DNA of 64,000 bases, from positions 248,001 to 312,000 of the forward strand of contig LN483070.1 of assembly GCA_900016675.1 (NCBI GenBank), read 5' to 3'. Numbering within the stretch: position 1 is the stretch's first letter; every line of letters begins with the position of its first letter. The notes under the pieces were generated by a model. It was not told the DNA's origin, did not search any database, and worked only from the letters and a program-made list of their open reading frames with translations. This document shows positions 9,801-18,082 of the stretch, in pieces. The stretch is from Arthrobacter saudimassiliensis. GTDB taxonomy: Bacteria > Actinomycetota > Actinomycetes > Actinomycetales > Micrococcaceae. Made by a program: the position numbers and the translations under genes.

Positions 9801-10229
9801 CGCGCCGAGGTGCTGGACGTGCGCGCGCACGTCACCATCACCTGCACGCACCGGCTGCCCGACGGCGGGGCGTACACCAACCTGCAGGCCTCCCTGATGT
9901 CCGGCGGCGAGGGCCAGCGGTTCACCGCGTTCATCATGGCCTCGGCGCTGGCCTACCAGCTGGGCATCGTGTCCCAGGGGTTCAGCACCTACGGCACGGT
10001 GATGATGGACGAGGCGTTCGTGAAGTCCTCGCTTTCCTTCGCCGAGGCGTCGATCAACGCGCTGCATGAGTTCGGGTTCCAGCTGCTGCTGGCCGCCCCG
10101 GAGGACAAGGTGGACCTGTCCCGGTTCCTGGGCTCGGTCACCGAGATCCTGCGCGACGACGCGACCAACCGCTCCGGCGCGCTGCAGCGGTCCGGCGGTT
10201 CGGTGCCGGTAAATATCCTGCTCCGCTGA
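6873..10229 (+). CDS. jetC: JetC/MksB, SMC-like ATPase
   Basis: A 1118-residue SMC-type ATPase. The N-terminal head has Walker A GDSGVGKST at 48-56. The C-terminal head has the ABC signature LMSGGEGQR (about 1007) and Walker B VMMDEAF (about 1042). Between them lie two long coiled-coil arms rich in Ala, Arg and Glu, with a hinge-like globular block near residues 490-640. A Ser/Pro/Ala insertion sits at about 98-118 in the head. The protein is expected to extrude DNA loops as a dimer with JetA and JetB. It starts in an ATGA overlap with jetB. In full Wadjet operons jetD follows; here the next gene is an unrelated small membrane protein. Confidence 0.93.
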   Translation: MSIETTLPMGDLINPGQNRLASVQIVNWGTFDGAHTIHVDRAGTLLTGDSGVGKSTVFDAILQVMDARPKMNEAAQNNGGTTAEERRTAFSYMRGRLGTQPTSAPASAPGSADAAPGTDPVTGTAYQRPGATWSAACLTFDNGLGQVTSLSVLMDLPEHGTEQHVGRFYLLHNRPLDVAAIETGMRGRFTKGSLEALLPGAQVFDSHKLFAERYRHALGVEDEKAFNLLRILQTGRGLGGTVNDFFRANVLETPKTLTAAEEAVEDFSHLRSIRRQLERARRQRDHLAEVPGLHARYLTARAELERSRALLDRGLPAYRRSLALAGQEREVARLTAETDAARTALADAETRRGELKDAMDALRARYASEGGGAVATLERELAAAQAQLAAREAVETAARADLDAAGLDADFSPAGLQTARRRAADQVRSLAAELAAARERSSDAHGEAWAAKGRIRRLEEEIASFRRRRSNIRQDSLDLRARISAGTGIPAEEMPFAGELIDLAPEHAAWRPAAERALRSLAVSLLVPGEHMAAVTKFLSETNLRGFIRCIDVSVPVDGRTDPDEDHLVTKLLTAPGAMGDWVRRKITAHYDYVCVADPAGLADVDRGVTRGGAVKRNASTTEKDDRHTDPGDQVLGFDNKDKVAALEAELEALQRSFEEADTVSREQARAQDAVAARLAAASRVAEDARTWEELSADAFRAELAAAAERLDTARDANADLEQIRFELETAELDHTAAVEKVGTLKGELARLQAQLDAAVGRRDVFAARGTEALDEELRAALEELFAPYGEARDADAVTAAAAAVERKLLTGAAAQEKALLESKNRLERIFETYTEKWGSDFGTSVDAAEAYADRYEDIVTEGLPQREAEFREYFNNRTYERFSDLLQLLDEERRSISSRLLPLNSVLRRVEYHAGSHLEIEVKDSIPDAAHKFRQDLKNALPLMGRRQDKADMDARYAGLEALVERLKDPEEKRWRAEVLDVRAHVTITCTHRLPDGGAYTNLQASLMSGGEGQRFTAFIMASALAYQLGIVSQGFSTYGTVMMDEAFVKSSLSFAEASINALHEFGFQLLLAAPEDKVDLSRFLGSVTEILRDDATNRSGALQRSGGSVPVNILLR

Positions 10230-10322
10230 GGGGTTTGCTGCACGTTTTCGCGTAGTTACCGGCCGGTTTCGAGCATTCCGAGGCGGCGTGTTGGCCCGGG
10301 TCCGTTGCTAGGGTCCGGGCCT

Positions 10323-10703
10323 ATGGAAACCGCGAACCGCTGCCCGCGCCGCGTCGTCGGCGCCTGGACGGTCGGCGCCCTGGGCCTGCTTTGCCTGCTG
10401 GTGGTCTTCGGCGTCCACTCGCCGCTCGCGCCGCAGAGTCGGGCGGTGGCCGGCGCCGCCGCCGTCGGCCCCTCCGCCGTCGGCTCCGCCTATCTGCTCA
10501 ACGGGCAGCTGCTGGGCCGCCGGCTGCCGGCCGGCACCGCATGGGGCGCAGCGGCCGCCCTGACCGTCTGGGCGGCCGCGCTGGGTCGGCTGGTCCTGTG
10601 GGAGGACCCGGCGAACCAGCTGCCGCTGGCGTTCCTTCCGCTGCTGCCCGCCGTGTGGGTGATCGCCGCCTGCCAGCCGCAGAGCCGCCCGCCGGGCCGC
10701 TGA
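10323..10703 (+). CDS. small integral membrane protein, unknown function
   Basis: ATG 10323 gives 126 residues. A TTG six codons earlier is less likely. Four hydrophobic segments are visible: residues 17-36, 42-60, 70-92 and 98-115. The remainder is short loops, with no conserved polar residues that would suggest a transporter or enzyme. It follows jetC by about 90 bases and precedes the MpaB-like gene by about 70. It is not a JetD protein: length, hydrophobicity and the absence of a Toprim motif all exclude that. Confidence 0.6.
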   Translation: METANRCPRRVVGAWTVGALGLLCLLVVFGVHSPLAPQSRAVAGAAAVGPSAVGSAYLLNGQLLGRRLPAGTAWGAAAALTVWAAALGRLVLWEDPANQLPLAFLPLLPAVWVIAACQPQSRPPGR

Positions 10704-10771
10704 TTCGGCCCGAACTGGCCTTCGGGGTTCCGGCCGGAGGACACTGGGAGAAACCTCGCGGCAGGAGCACC

Positions 10772-11686
10772 ATGAACCGTGTACGGCAGGCCTGGCAGTC
10801 CTGGCGCCGGCAGCTGATCGGCACCTTCAGCAACAACAGCCCCACCGAGCAGCAGTGGGAGCTGGACCTGGCCAAGGGCGATGACGTCGGCCACTTCGGC
10901 CCCGACTCCGCCGTCTGGGCGGTGCACGGCTCCATGACGCCCATCGTCGCCGGCATCCGCGCGCTGCTGCTGCAGGCCCTGCATCCGGGCGCCCTGGCCG
11001 GAGTGCACGATTACTCCAACTATCAGGAGGACCCGCTGGGCCGGCTGGCCGGCACCATCCGCTGGATCTTCACCGTCACCTACGGCGACACCGCAGCCGC
11101 CCGCAACGGCTCGCAGTGGGTGCGCCGGCTGCATGACCGGGTGCAGGGCCGCTACGTCGACGCCGACGGCGCGCCGCGCACCTACGCCGCCAACGATCCG
11201 GAGATCGGCCGCTGGGTGCATCTGGCGTTCACCGACGCGTTCCTCACCTCGCATCTGGCCTTCGGCGGCCCGATCCCCGGCGGCGCCGACCGGTACGTGG
11301 ACGAGTGGGCCGTGGCCGGGGAGCTGATGGGCATTCCCGATCCGCCGCGCAGCGAGGCGCAGCTGCGCGCCCAGATGGCGGCGTTCGACGGCGAGCTGTA
11401 CCACAGCGCGTATCTGGACGAGGTGCTGGGGTTCCTCCGCAACCCGCCGCTGCCGGCCTCCCAGCGGCTGGGCTACCGGGTGCTGTTCGCCGGGGCGGTC
11501 TCCACCCTGACTCCCGCGCACCGGCGGCTGCTCGGACTGCGCGCCCCGCAGCTGGGGCCGGTGCCGATTCCCATGCGGCTGCCGGTCAAGGCGGTGCTGG
11601 GCGTGATCCGGCTGGGCCTCGGCGCCCAGGGTCCCAGCGAACGCTCCGCCCGGGAACGCATCGCCCGGCTGCAGAACCTGCCCTAG
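10772..11686 (+). CDS. oxygenase MpaB-family (DUF2236) protein
   Basis: A 304-residue protein from ATG 10772, preceded by GCAGGAGC eight bases upstream. It shows the DUF2236 features: an early VHGSMTPIVAG block, LLLQALHPGALAGVHDYSNY with the family's His, a LHDRVQGRY helix, and the HLAFTDAFLTSHLAFG segment with further His residues. Members include the latex-clearing (rubber) oxygenase Lcp and MpaB; they bind heme or another cofactor through conserved His, and most bacterial members are uncharacterised. The stop overlaps the convergent LysR stop in a shared CTAG at 11683-11686. The substrate cannot be told from the sequence. Confidence 0.8.
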   Translation: MNRVRQAWQSWRRQLIGTFSNNSPTEQQWELDLAKGDDVGHFGPDSAVWAVHGSMTPIVAGIRALLLQALHPGALAGVHDYSNYQEDPLGRLAGTIRWIFTVTYGDTAAARNGSQWVRRLHDRVQGRYVDADGAPRTYAANDPEIGRWVHLAFTDAFLTSHLAFGGPIPGGADRYVDEWAVAGELMGIPDPPRSEAQLRAQMAAFDGELYHSAYLDEVLGFLRNPPLPASQRLGYRVLFAGAVSTLTPAHRRLLGLRAPQLGPVPIPMRLPVKAVLGVIRLGLGAQGPSERSARERIARLQNLP

Positions 11687-12588
11687 CCGTCCAGGCGCCC
11701 GGCGGCCGCCACGGACACCAGCTCCGCGGCGGCCCCGGTCAGCCGGCGGGGGCCCGCCCACACCGCGGTCAGCGGCCGCCCGGCGTCCAGCCCGTCCACC
11801 GGAACCTGCAGCAGCTCGCCGGCGGCCAGCTGGTTCCGCACCGCCAGTGCGCTGAGCGCGGCCGGACCGGCACCGGCCTCCACCGCCACCCGGACCGCCG
11901 CGTTGCTGCCCAGCACCTGCACCGGCTCGGCGACGTCGTAGCCGGCGAGCGCGTCCCGCAGCGCCTGGCCGGTGCCCGAGCCCGGTTCACGCACCACCAG
12001 CGGCGTGGCCGCGAGCTCCTGGACGCTGAGCCGCCCGGCGCGCTCCGCCCACTCGTGGCTGGGCGCCACGACCACCACCAGCTCATCCTCGGCGACCACC
12101 AGGGCGTTCAATCGGACCGGGACCGTCGGGGTTTCCACGAACCCCAGCTGCAGCCCGCCGCGCTGGACCTCGTCGAGCACCTGGGCCGAGTTCAGCACCT
12201 GCACCTGCACCCTGGCCTCCGGCAGGCGGCGTTTCAGTTCGGCCAGCCAGCCGGGCAGCAGCGTCTCGGCAACCGTGTCGCTGGCGCCGACCGTCAGCTC
12301 CTGCACCCCGGAGGCGGCGGCGCCGCCCTGCACGGCGGTGAACCGGCGGGCCGCGTCCAGCAGCTCCCGGGCCGCGTCCCCGAGCTGCCGTCCCCGGGCG
12401 GTGGGCGCCGACCCGCGCGGGCTGCGCACCAGCAGGGCCGCGCCCTGCTGTGCCTCCAGCTCGGCGAGCGCGCGGCTGGCGTTCGGCTGCGCCATGCCTA
12501 CCCGCCGCGCACCGGCCCCCACGCTGCCTTCCTCCACCACGGCAACGAACAGCTCCAGCACCTGAAGGTCCGGCCACCGCTCACCCAT
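11683..12588 (-). CDS. LysR-family transcriptional regulator
   Basis: A 301-residue protein from ATG 12588. A longer in-frame upstream extension has no helix-turn-helix character and was discarded. Residues 1-60 form the winged helix (LFVAVVEEGSVGAGARRVGMAQPNASR). From about residue 88 on is the periplasmic-binding-like effector domain with an LTVGAS start and a Ser/Thr-rich pocket. It is divergent from the DsbA-like gene at 12774. An imperfect dyad ATAtcagaacgatATA at 12587-12602, directly at its start codon, could be an autoregulatory site. The effector and the target are unknown. Confidence 0.85.
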   Translation of the reverse strand: MGERWPDLQVLELFVAVVEEGSVGAGARRVGMAQPNASRALAELEAQQGAALLVRSPRGSAPTARGRQLGDAARELLDAARRFTAVQGGAAASGVQELTVGASDTVAETLLPGWLAELKRRLPEARVQVQVLNSAQVLDEVQRGGLQLGFVETPTVPVRLNALVVAEDELVVVVAPSHEWAERAGRLSVQELAATPLVVREPGSGTGQALRDALAGYDVAEPVQVLGSNAAVRVAVEAGAGPAALSALAVRNQLAAGELLQVPVDGLDAGRPLTAVWAGPRRLTGAAAELVSVAAAGRLDG

Positions 12589-12773
12589 ATCAGAACGATA
12601 TAGGCCGGTGCCGATCGGCGGGGTACCAGCACCCCGGCCGCCGGTGCAACGATCGAAATGATGGGGAGCGCAGTGCCCGCCGGCATGATCCGGCCACCCT
12701 TTCCCTCCCGGCCCCTCCCCATCAGTAAGGCCTTCCACGGCCTCACGGCATCCCACGACTCTGGAAAGGAACC

Positions 12774-13451
12774 ATGCGCAGGGTTGCAACCTCACTTCTC
12801 ATCGCGGGCCTGCTGGCAGGCGGCGGCGTGGTGTCCTGCGGGACCACCCCCGACTCGCCCTCCCCGGAGGCCTCGACCAGCGCCACCGCGGCGACCACGG
12901 TGCCGGCGGAGCAGGCCGACCAGCTGGTTCCCACCGACGCCCGGACCCTTACCGACCCGGCGGATCCGCAGGCCACCCTGGTGCTGTTCACCGACTACCA
13001 GTGCCCCTACTGCGCCATGATGGATGAGCTGATCCAGCAGGCCAGGGACGACTACGGCGACTCGGTGCGCATCGTCGTGCGGAACTACCCGCTGCCCAAG
13101 CATAAGAATGCCGAGCCGTCCGCCCGCGCCGTGGAGGCCGCCGCCGAGCAGGGCGCCATGGAGCAGATGGCCGCCGCCGTCTTCGAGCACCAGCAGGACT
13201 GGAAGACCGCAGACAACGTGGACGACATCTTCGCCGGCTACGCCGAGGAGATCGGCCTGGACATGGACCGGTACCGCGCCGACTACGCCTCGGACGCCAT
13301 CAGGGACCGGGTGGCCCGGGACCTGCAGGACGCCCAGGAGCTCGAGGTCCGCGGCACCCCCACCCTCTACCTGGACGGCGAGGCGCTGCAGCTCGAGTCC
13401 GGTGCCTACAGCGAGATCCAGGAACCGCTGGACGAAGCCCTCGGCCGGTAG
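12774..13451 (+). CDS. DsbA-like thiol-disulfide oxidoreductase, lipoprotein
   Basis: A 225-residue protein from ATG 12774 with GGAAAGGA nine bases upstream. It has a lipoprotein signal peptide with lipobox V-V-S-C (lipidated Cys22), a Ser/Thr/Ala linker to about residue 50, then a thioredoxin fold with an inserted helical domain. The active site is CPYC at 77-80 and the cis-Pro loop is GTPT near residue 197. This matches the actinobacterial DsbA-like group that introduces disulfides in exported proteins. The gene stands alone between the LysR gene (divergent) and the KAS II operon (convergent). Confidence 0.88.
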   Translation: MRRVATSLLIAGLLAGGGVVSCGTTPDSPSPEASTSATAATTVPAEQADQLVPTDARTLTDPADPQATLVLFTDYQCPYCAMMDELIQQARDDYGDSVRIVVRNYPLPKHKNAEPSARAVEAAAEQGAMEQMAAAVFEHQQDWKTADNVDDIFAGYAEEIGLDMDRYRADYASDAIRDRVARDLQDAQELEVRGTPTLYLDGEALQLESGAYSEIQEPLDEALGR

Positions 13452-13464
13452 GCCCGACCGTCCC

Positions 13465-14730
13465 CTACACCGCGCCGAACACCAGCACGCAGTTCTGCCC
13501 GCCGAACCCGAACGCGTTGGTGACGGCATATGAGGCCCGCAGCTCGCGGGCCTCATTCGGCACGTAGTCCAGGTCGCACTCCGGATCCGGCGTGCCGTAG
13601 TTGATGGTCGGCGGCACGACGCCCCCGCTCAGCGCCATCGCGCACAGCGCGGAGGCCAGGGTACCGGCGGCGCCGATCAGGTGCCCGGTCATGGACTTCG
13701 GCGCGGTCACCGCCAGCTTGTCGGCCGCGGCGCCGAACACCTGCCGCAGCGCCATCGTCTCGGTGCGGTCATTGGCCTTGGTGGAGGTGCCGTGCGCGCA
13801 GACCAGCTGCACGTCCGCCGGATCCAGCCGGGAGCGGTCCAGGGCCAGCCGAATGGCCTCGGCCGCCCAGCGGCCATTCGGTTCCGGGGCCACGATGTGG
13901 AACCCGTCGGAGGTCATCGCCCCGCCGAGCACCTCCGCGTATACGCGGGCACCCCGCGCTCGGGCCGCGGAGAGGCGCTCCAGCACGCAGATCACCGCGC
14001 CCTCGGCAAACACGAACCCGTCCCGGTCCGCGTCGAAGGGCCGGGACGCCTCCTGCGGCGCGTCGTTGCGGCGGGAGAGCCCGCGCATGGCGGTCAGCCC
14101 GGCGAACATCACCGGGGTGATCGCCGCGTCCGTCCCGCCGGCGACGACGACGTCGGCGTCGCCGGCCAGCAGCGTCCGGCGGGCCTCCAGCAGGGCGTGC
14201 GTGCCGGAGGCGCAGGCCAGGGCGCTGGCGTTGACCGGCCCGTGCACGCCGAGCTCGATGGCGACCTCGCAGGCGGGCATGTTGGTCAGCGACGAGGCGA
14301 CGAAGCTGGGGCTGATCGGCCGCAGCCCGTCCCGGGCGAACGTCTCGGTGGCGTCCTGGATTTCCGGATAGCCCGCCACGGCGCAGTTCACGACCACCGC
14401 GGCGCCGGCCTCCTCCAGCGAGGGCCCGAGCCCGGCGTCGGCCACCGCCTCCCGCGCCGCGGCCACGGCCAGCTGGGAGGCACGGGAGGAACGGTTGATC
14501 CGCTTGACCGGCAACACGGCCGCCGGATCGAAGCCGCGCACCTCGCCGGCGATCCGGGTGGGAAAGTCGGCGGCGTCGAAGGCGCTGATCGTGTCGATGC
14601 CGCTGCGCCCGGCCACCAGCCCCGCCCAGGTGGCCGGCCAGGTGGTGCCCAGCGGGGTCAGCGCGCCGATGCCGGTGATCACCACCCGGCCGTGGTCCGG
14701 GTCCCCGCCGCGGTCCGCGGGCTCAGCCAT
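13465..14730 (-). CDS. beta-ketoacyl-ACP synthase II (FabF-like)
   Basis: A 421-residue KAS II-type condensing enzyme. The catalytic triad is visible: Cys173 in ACASGTHAL, His in HGTST (about 312) and His in GHLIGAAG (about 348). The start ATG at 14730 overlaps the upstream ligase stop by 8 bases (ATGGCTGA), so the genes are translationally coupled. The length is normal for FabF. It is not in a housekeeping fab operon with malonyl transferase and acyl carrier protein; its partners are a CoA/ACP ligase and a FabL-type reductase. A role in making or extending a special fatty acyl chain is an inference. Confidence 0.88.
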   Translation of the reverse strand: MAEPADRGGDPDHGRVVITGIGALTPLGTTWPATWAGLVAGRSGIDTISAFDAADFPTRIAGEVRGFDPAAVLPVKRINRSSRASQLAVAAAREAVADAGLGPSLEEAGAAVVVNCAVAGYPEIQDATETFARDGLRPISPSFVASSLTNMPACEVAIELGVHGPVNASALACASGTHALLEARRTLLAGDADVVVAGGTDAAITPVMFAGLTAMRGLSRRNDAPQEASRPFDADRDGFVFAEGAVICVLERLSAARARGARVYAEVLGGAMTSDGFHIVAPEPNGRWAAEAIRLALDRSRLDPADVQLVCAHGTSTKANDRTETMALRQVFGAAADKLAVTAPKSMTGHLIGAAGTLASALCAMALSGGVVPPTINYGTPDPECDLDYVPNEARELRASYAVTNAFGFGGQNCVLVFGAV

Positions 14731-16450
14731 CCCGGCGCTCCCCGCCCAGAGCGGCGGCATCCGCCGCGGAGCCGGCGGACCGGGCGGGCAGCGGCGCCTG
14801 CAGCAGCCCCTCCGCTGCATCGAGGACGGCCTGCTCGGCGATCCGGAAATGCATCTTCTTGCCCGTGGCCGTGAGCGGCAGGTCCGCCACGAACCGGTAG
14901 GCGCGCGGCCGCTTGAAGTCGGCCAGCCCGTCGTGGGCCAGGCAGAACGCCTCCAGCGCGTCCGCGTCGGCCCCGGCGCCCGACCCGGAGTCCGACCCGG
15001 CGGCCCGCACCACGTACGCCACCACCCGCTGTCCCCAGTGCTCGTCCGGCACCCCGACGACGACGGCGCTCGCCACCCCGGGATGCTCGGCCAGGACCTC
15101 TTCGACCTGGACCGGGTGGATGTTCTCGCCGCCGGAAATGATCATGTCGTCCTTCCGGCCCAGGATGGTGACGAAGCCCTGCTCGTCCCAGGTTGCCATG
15201 TCCCCGGGATACAGCCACCCGTCGTGGAACTTCTCCTCCTCCACATGCGGCAGGTTCACGTAGCTGTACCCCGACTTCGGCGAGCGCATGATCACCTCGC
15301 CGGCCTCCACGCCGTCCTGCGCCGCCAGCTCGTCCGGCCGGGCCCGCCGGTCCTCGAACACTTTCACCACCGCCACGTCGTCGTCAGTGCACGCCCGGCC
15401 GGCGGTTCCCGCGTACTCGGGCAGGTCCTCGGGACGCAGGAAGGTGTTCCAGAACGCCTCGGTGGTGCCGTAGCCGTTGAAGATCCGCGGGGTCAGCAGC
15501 TGCTGGTAGCGCAGCGCCGAGGCCCGGTCCAGCGGGGCGCCCATGGTCACGATGCCGTTCAGGGTGGACAGGTCCCGCGGCTGCTTCTCCTGCTCCACCG
15601 CGATCATCTCCAGGGTGGTGGGCGCGCCGATCAGGAACGTCAGCCCGTGCTCGCCGACCCAGTCCAGCACGGTGCCGGGCGCGAAGCTGCGCAGCGGCAC
15701 CACCGAGGCCGCGGCGTAGAACGCCGGGGTGGGCCCGCCGGAGTGCAGCCCGCCGCGGTGGAACCACGGGGTCATGTTCAGGGTCCGGTCCTGGCTGGTC
15801 AGCGGAAAGTGCATGATCACGTCGTGCGCGCTGAGCACCTCCACCACCGACGGCAGGGCCACACCCTTGGGCATGCCGGTGGTACCGGAGGTGTAGAGCC
15901 GGGTGGCTTCCTCGAAGGTGCTGAAGTCCGCCGGCACCGGCGCGGCGGCCGGATCGGCGGCCGCCACGGCGTCGGCGAACCGCTCGACGCCGGGCACGTG
16001 CGTGTGCTCGGGCCCGACCACCAGCAGCGCCGGCTCGACGTCCGCGAGTTCCAGGGCGCGGAGGGCGGACGGCGCGCATTCGGCGTCGAACACGAACAGC
16101 GCCGGATGGCTGTCGTGCAGGATGTGCGCGGTCTCCGCGGGGGCCAGCCGGAAGTTGATCGGCACGGACACGGCGCCCAGCCGGTGCGTGGCCAGGTACA
16201 GCAGCGCGAACTCCAGCCCGTTGAAGAGCTGGTAGAGCACCGTGTCGCCGCGCCCGACGCCGCGCTCTGCCAGGGCGGCGGCGGTGCGGTCCACCTCCTG
16301 CCCCAGCTGCGCGTAGGTCAGCTCCCGGCCGCCGGCGGGGTCGACGACGGCGGGCCGCGTGCCGTAGCGGCGCACGTTGCGCTGGAAGCCGGCGGCGTAG
16401 GTGAAGGCGCTGTCGAAATAGTCCCGGAACCGGGACGGGTCGTACGGCAT
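14723..16450 (-). CDS. AMP-dependent acyl-CoA (or acyl-ACP) ligase
   Basis: A 575-residue ANL-superfamily adenylating enzyme. Visible motifs are the P-loop TSGTTGMPKG near residue 190, YGTTE near 326, the GD(M)A hinge region LYPGDMATWD near 420, and the C-terminal catalytic Lys context TGKKMHFR near 540. Size and motif spacing fit medium or long-chain acyl-CoA synthetases. It is the middle gene of a three-gene operon with a FabL-type enoyl reductase upstream (44-base gap) and a KAS II downstream (8-base overlap). It could activate a free acid as the starter for the other two. The substrate is not predictable. Confidence 0.87.
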   Translation of the reverse strand: MPYDPSRFRDYFDSAFTYAAGFQRNVRRYGTRPAVVDPAGGRELTYAQLGQEVDRTAAALAERGVGRGDTVLYQLFNGLEFALLYLATHRLGAVSVPINFRLAPAETAHILHDSHPALFVFDAECAPSALRALELADVEPALLVVGPEHTHVPGVERFADAVAAADPAAAPVPADFSTFEEATRLYTSGTTGMPKGVALPSVVEVLSAHDVIMHFPLTSQDRTLNMTPWFHRGGLHSGGPTPAFYAAASVVPLRSFAPGTVLDWVGEHGLTFLIGAPTTLEMIAVEQEKQPRDLSTLNGIVTMGAPLDRASALRYQQLLTPRIFNGYGTTEAFWNTFLRPEDLPEYAGTAGRACTDDDVAVVKVFEDRRARPDELAAQDGVEAGEVIMRSPKSGYSYVNLPHVEEEKFHDGWLYPGDMATWDEQGFVTILGRKDDMIISGGENIHPVQVEEVLAEHPGVASAVVVGVPDEHWGQRVVAYVVRAAGSDSGSGAGADADALEAFCLAHDGLADFKRPRAYRFVADLPLTATGKKMHFRIAEQAVLDAAEGLLQAPLPARSAGSAADAAALGGERRDG

Positions 16451-16493
16451 GGTGGGTCCTTTCTCCGGGCCGGGACGGCGGGGGTTTCGGGTT

Positions 16494-17312
16494 TCAGGGG
16501 CGGCGGGGCCGTTTCGGCAGGGCCACCGGCGGCGAGGTGTCGGCGTAAAACGGCGGCGCCGTGACGGACAGGCCGCCGTCGACCACCAGGGCCTGCCCGG
16601 TGATGTACTCCGCCTCCGGGGAGAGCAGGAACGTCACGGCGGCGGCGACCTCGTCCACGGTGCCGGCCCGCTGCTTGGGAATCCGGGCGAGCACGTCCGC
16701 CAGGGGCGCCATGCCCTGCGTACCGTAGAAGTAGTCCAGGGAGTCGGATTTGATCAGCCCGCCGTTGACGGCGTTGACGTTCACCCCGTAGGCGGCGAAT
16801 TCCACCGCCATGTACCGGACGAAGGACTCGATGGCCGCCTTGTAGGAGCCCAGCGCCGCGTAGGCGGGGAAGGCCCGGATGCTGCCGTAGCTGGTCAGCG
16901 CCACGATCCGCCCGCCGCGGTCCATCAGCTTCACCGCCTCCTGGGCGCCGAGCACGAACGGCCGCACGTTCACCGCGTACGCCCGGTCCAGGTGGTGGGG
17001 CTTCAGCTCGGCGACCTGGCGGAACGCGGCGGCCGCGGCGTTGTTCACGAACCAGTCGAGCCGCCCGTATTGGTCCGCCGCGGCGTCGAACAGCAGCTGC
17101 AGCTCCTCGGGGTTCTCCACGTCGGCCTGTACCGCGATCCCGCCGCCGCCCAGGCGCTTGAGCTCACGGACGACGTCGTCCGCCAGCCCGGCGCTGCGGC
17201 GGTACCCGACGACGACCTGCGCGCCCTGGGCGGCCAGCCGCTCCGCCACCCGGCGGCCGATGCCCCGGGAGGCGCCGGTGATCAGGGCGATCCTCGCGTC
17301 GGTCTTCGCCAC
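16494..17312 (-). CDS. SDR with FabL-type active site, probable enoyl-[ACP] reductase
   Basis: A 272-residue short-chain dehydrogenase. I chose the GTG at 17312 because AGGAGG lies six bases upstream; the longer ATG frame adds a Pro/Arg-rich leader. The nucleotide motif is TGASRGIG and the NNA motif is VNNAAA. The active site is Y-A-A-L-G-S-Y-K, a Y-x6-K spacing typical of enoyl-ACP reductases FabI/FabL rather than the Y-x3-K of ordinary SDRs. The first gene of an operon with the ligase and KAS II genes. This trio contains ligase, condensation and enoyl reduction but no ketoreductase, dehydratase or carrier protein. Confidence 0.8.
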   Translation of the reverse strand: MAKTDARIALITGASRGIGRRVAERLAAQGAQVVVGYRRSAGLADDVVRELKRLGGGGIAVQADVENPEELQLLFDAAADQYGRLDWFVNNAAAAAFRQVAELKPHHLDRAYAVNVRPFVLGAQEAVKLMDRGGRIVALTSYGSIRAFPAYAALGSYKAAIESFVRYMAVEFAAYGVNVNAVNGGLIKSDSLDYFYGTQGMAPLADVLARIPKQRAGTVDEVAAAVTFLLSPEAEYITGQALVVDGGLSVTAPPFYADTSPPVALPKRPRRP

Positions 17313-17437
17313 GTGCGGCCTCCTGCCTGCGCCGGGGTCCGGGAGTTCCGTCCGCGGGCGCGCCGAGGGGCGGGCCGGGCGGATGCGTGGCACCCACCTT
17401 GTCACCGGGCCGGCAGGCCCACAAGCCCCTGGAGTAC

Positions 17438-18082
17438 CTAGGAGCGCAGGTAGGCGAGGGTGGCCAGGACCCGGCGGTGCCCGCTGTCCGACGGCGCGAG
17501 CCCGAGCTTGGCGAAGATGTTGCCGATGTGCTTGCTGACTGCCGTTTCGGACACGGAAATGGCCTCGGCGATGGCCGCGTTGCCCAGGCCTTCGGCCACC
17601 AGCCCGAGCACTTCGAACTCGCGCGGCGTCAGGGACCGGATCGGGTCCTGGGTGCTGCGGCGGCTGAACAGCTGGGCGATGACCTCCGGGTCCATCACGG
17701 TGCCGCCGGCGAGCACCCGGCGCAGCCCGTCCACGAACTCGCCGACGTTGCCCACGCGCTCCTTCAGCAGGTAGCCCACCCCCTGCGCGCCGGAGGCCAG
17801 CAGCCGGCTGGCGTACCGGTCCTCCACATAGGCGGACAGCACGAGGACCGGAAACTCCGGCACCCGTTCGCGCAGTTCCAGGGCCGCGCGCAGGCCTTCG
17901 TTGGTGAAGGTGGGCGGCATCCGCACGTCCAGCACCGCGCCGTCGGCGCCGCCGGGTTCGAAGGCGGCCAGCAGGTCCTCGGCGTTGTCCCAGGACCCGA
18001 CGACGTCAAACCCTTCTCCGCGCAGCAGCAGTTCCAGCCCGGCGCGCAGCAGGGCGTCGTCTTCGGCGATCAGAAGGCGCAT
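17438..18082 (-). CDS. NarL/LuxR-type response regulator
   Basis: A 214-residue response regulator. The receiver domain (1-120) has acidic residues E7-D8-D9, the phospho-acceptor Asp52 in VLDVRMPP, a Ser/Thr at about 83 (VLSAY) and Lys in LLKERV. The LuxR helix-turn-helix is at about 148-205 (LTPREFEVLGLVAEG, VSETAVSKHIGNIFAKLGL). It overlaps its kinase gene by 13 bases. The pair is divergent from an ABC exporter operon at 19500, which is its likely target. Confidence 0.92.
   Translation of the reverse strand: MRLLIAEDDALLRAGLELLLRGEGFDVVGSWDNAEDLLAAFEPGGADGAVLDVRMPPTFTNEGLRAALELRERVPEFPVLVLSAYVEDRYASRLLASGAQGVGYLLKERVGNVGEFVDGLRRVLAGGTVMDPEVIAQLFSRRSTQDPIRSLTPREFEVLGLVAEGLGNAAIAEAISVSETAVSKHIGNIFAKLGLAPSDSGHRRVLATLAYLRS

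Noticed and set aside
7302-10067. a 921-codon open frame on the minus strand opposite jetC
   Set aside because: It is a shadow of the high-G+C coding strand; it has Gly/Val/Gln-rich composition, no ribosome site and no domain, whereas jetC has all SMC motifs.
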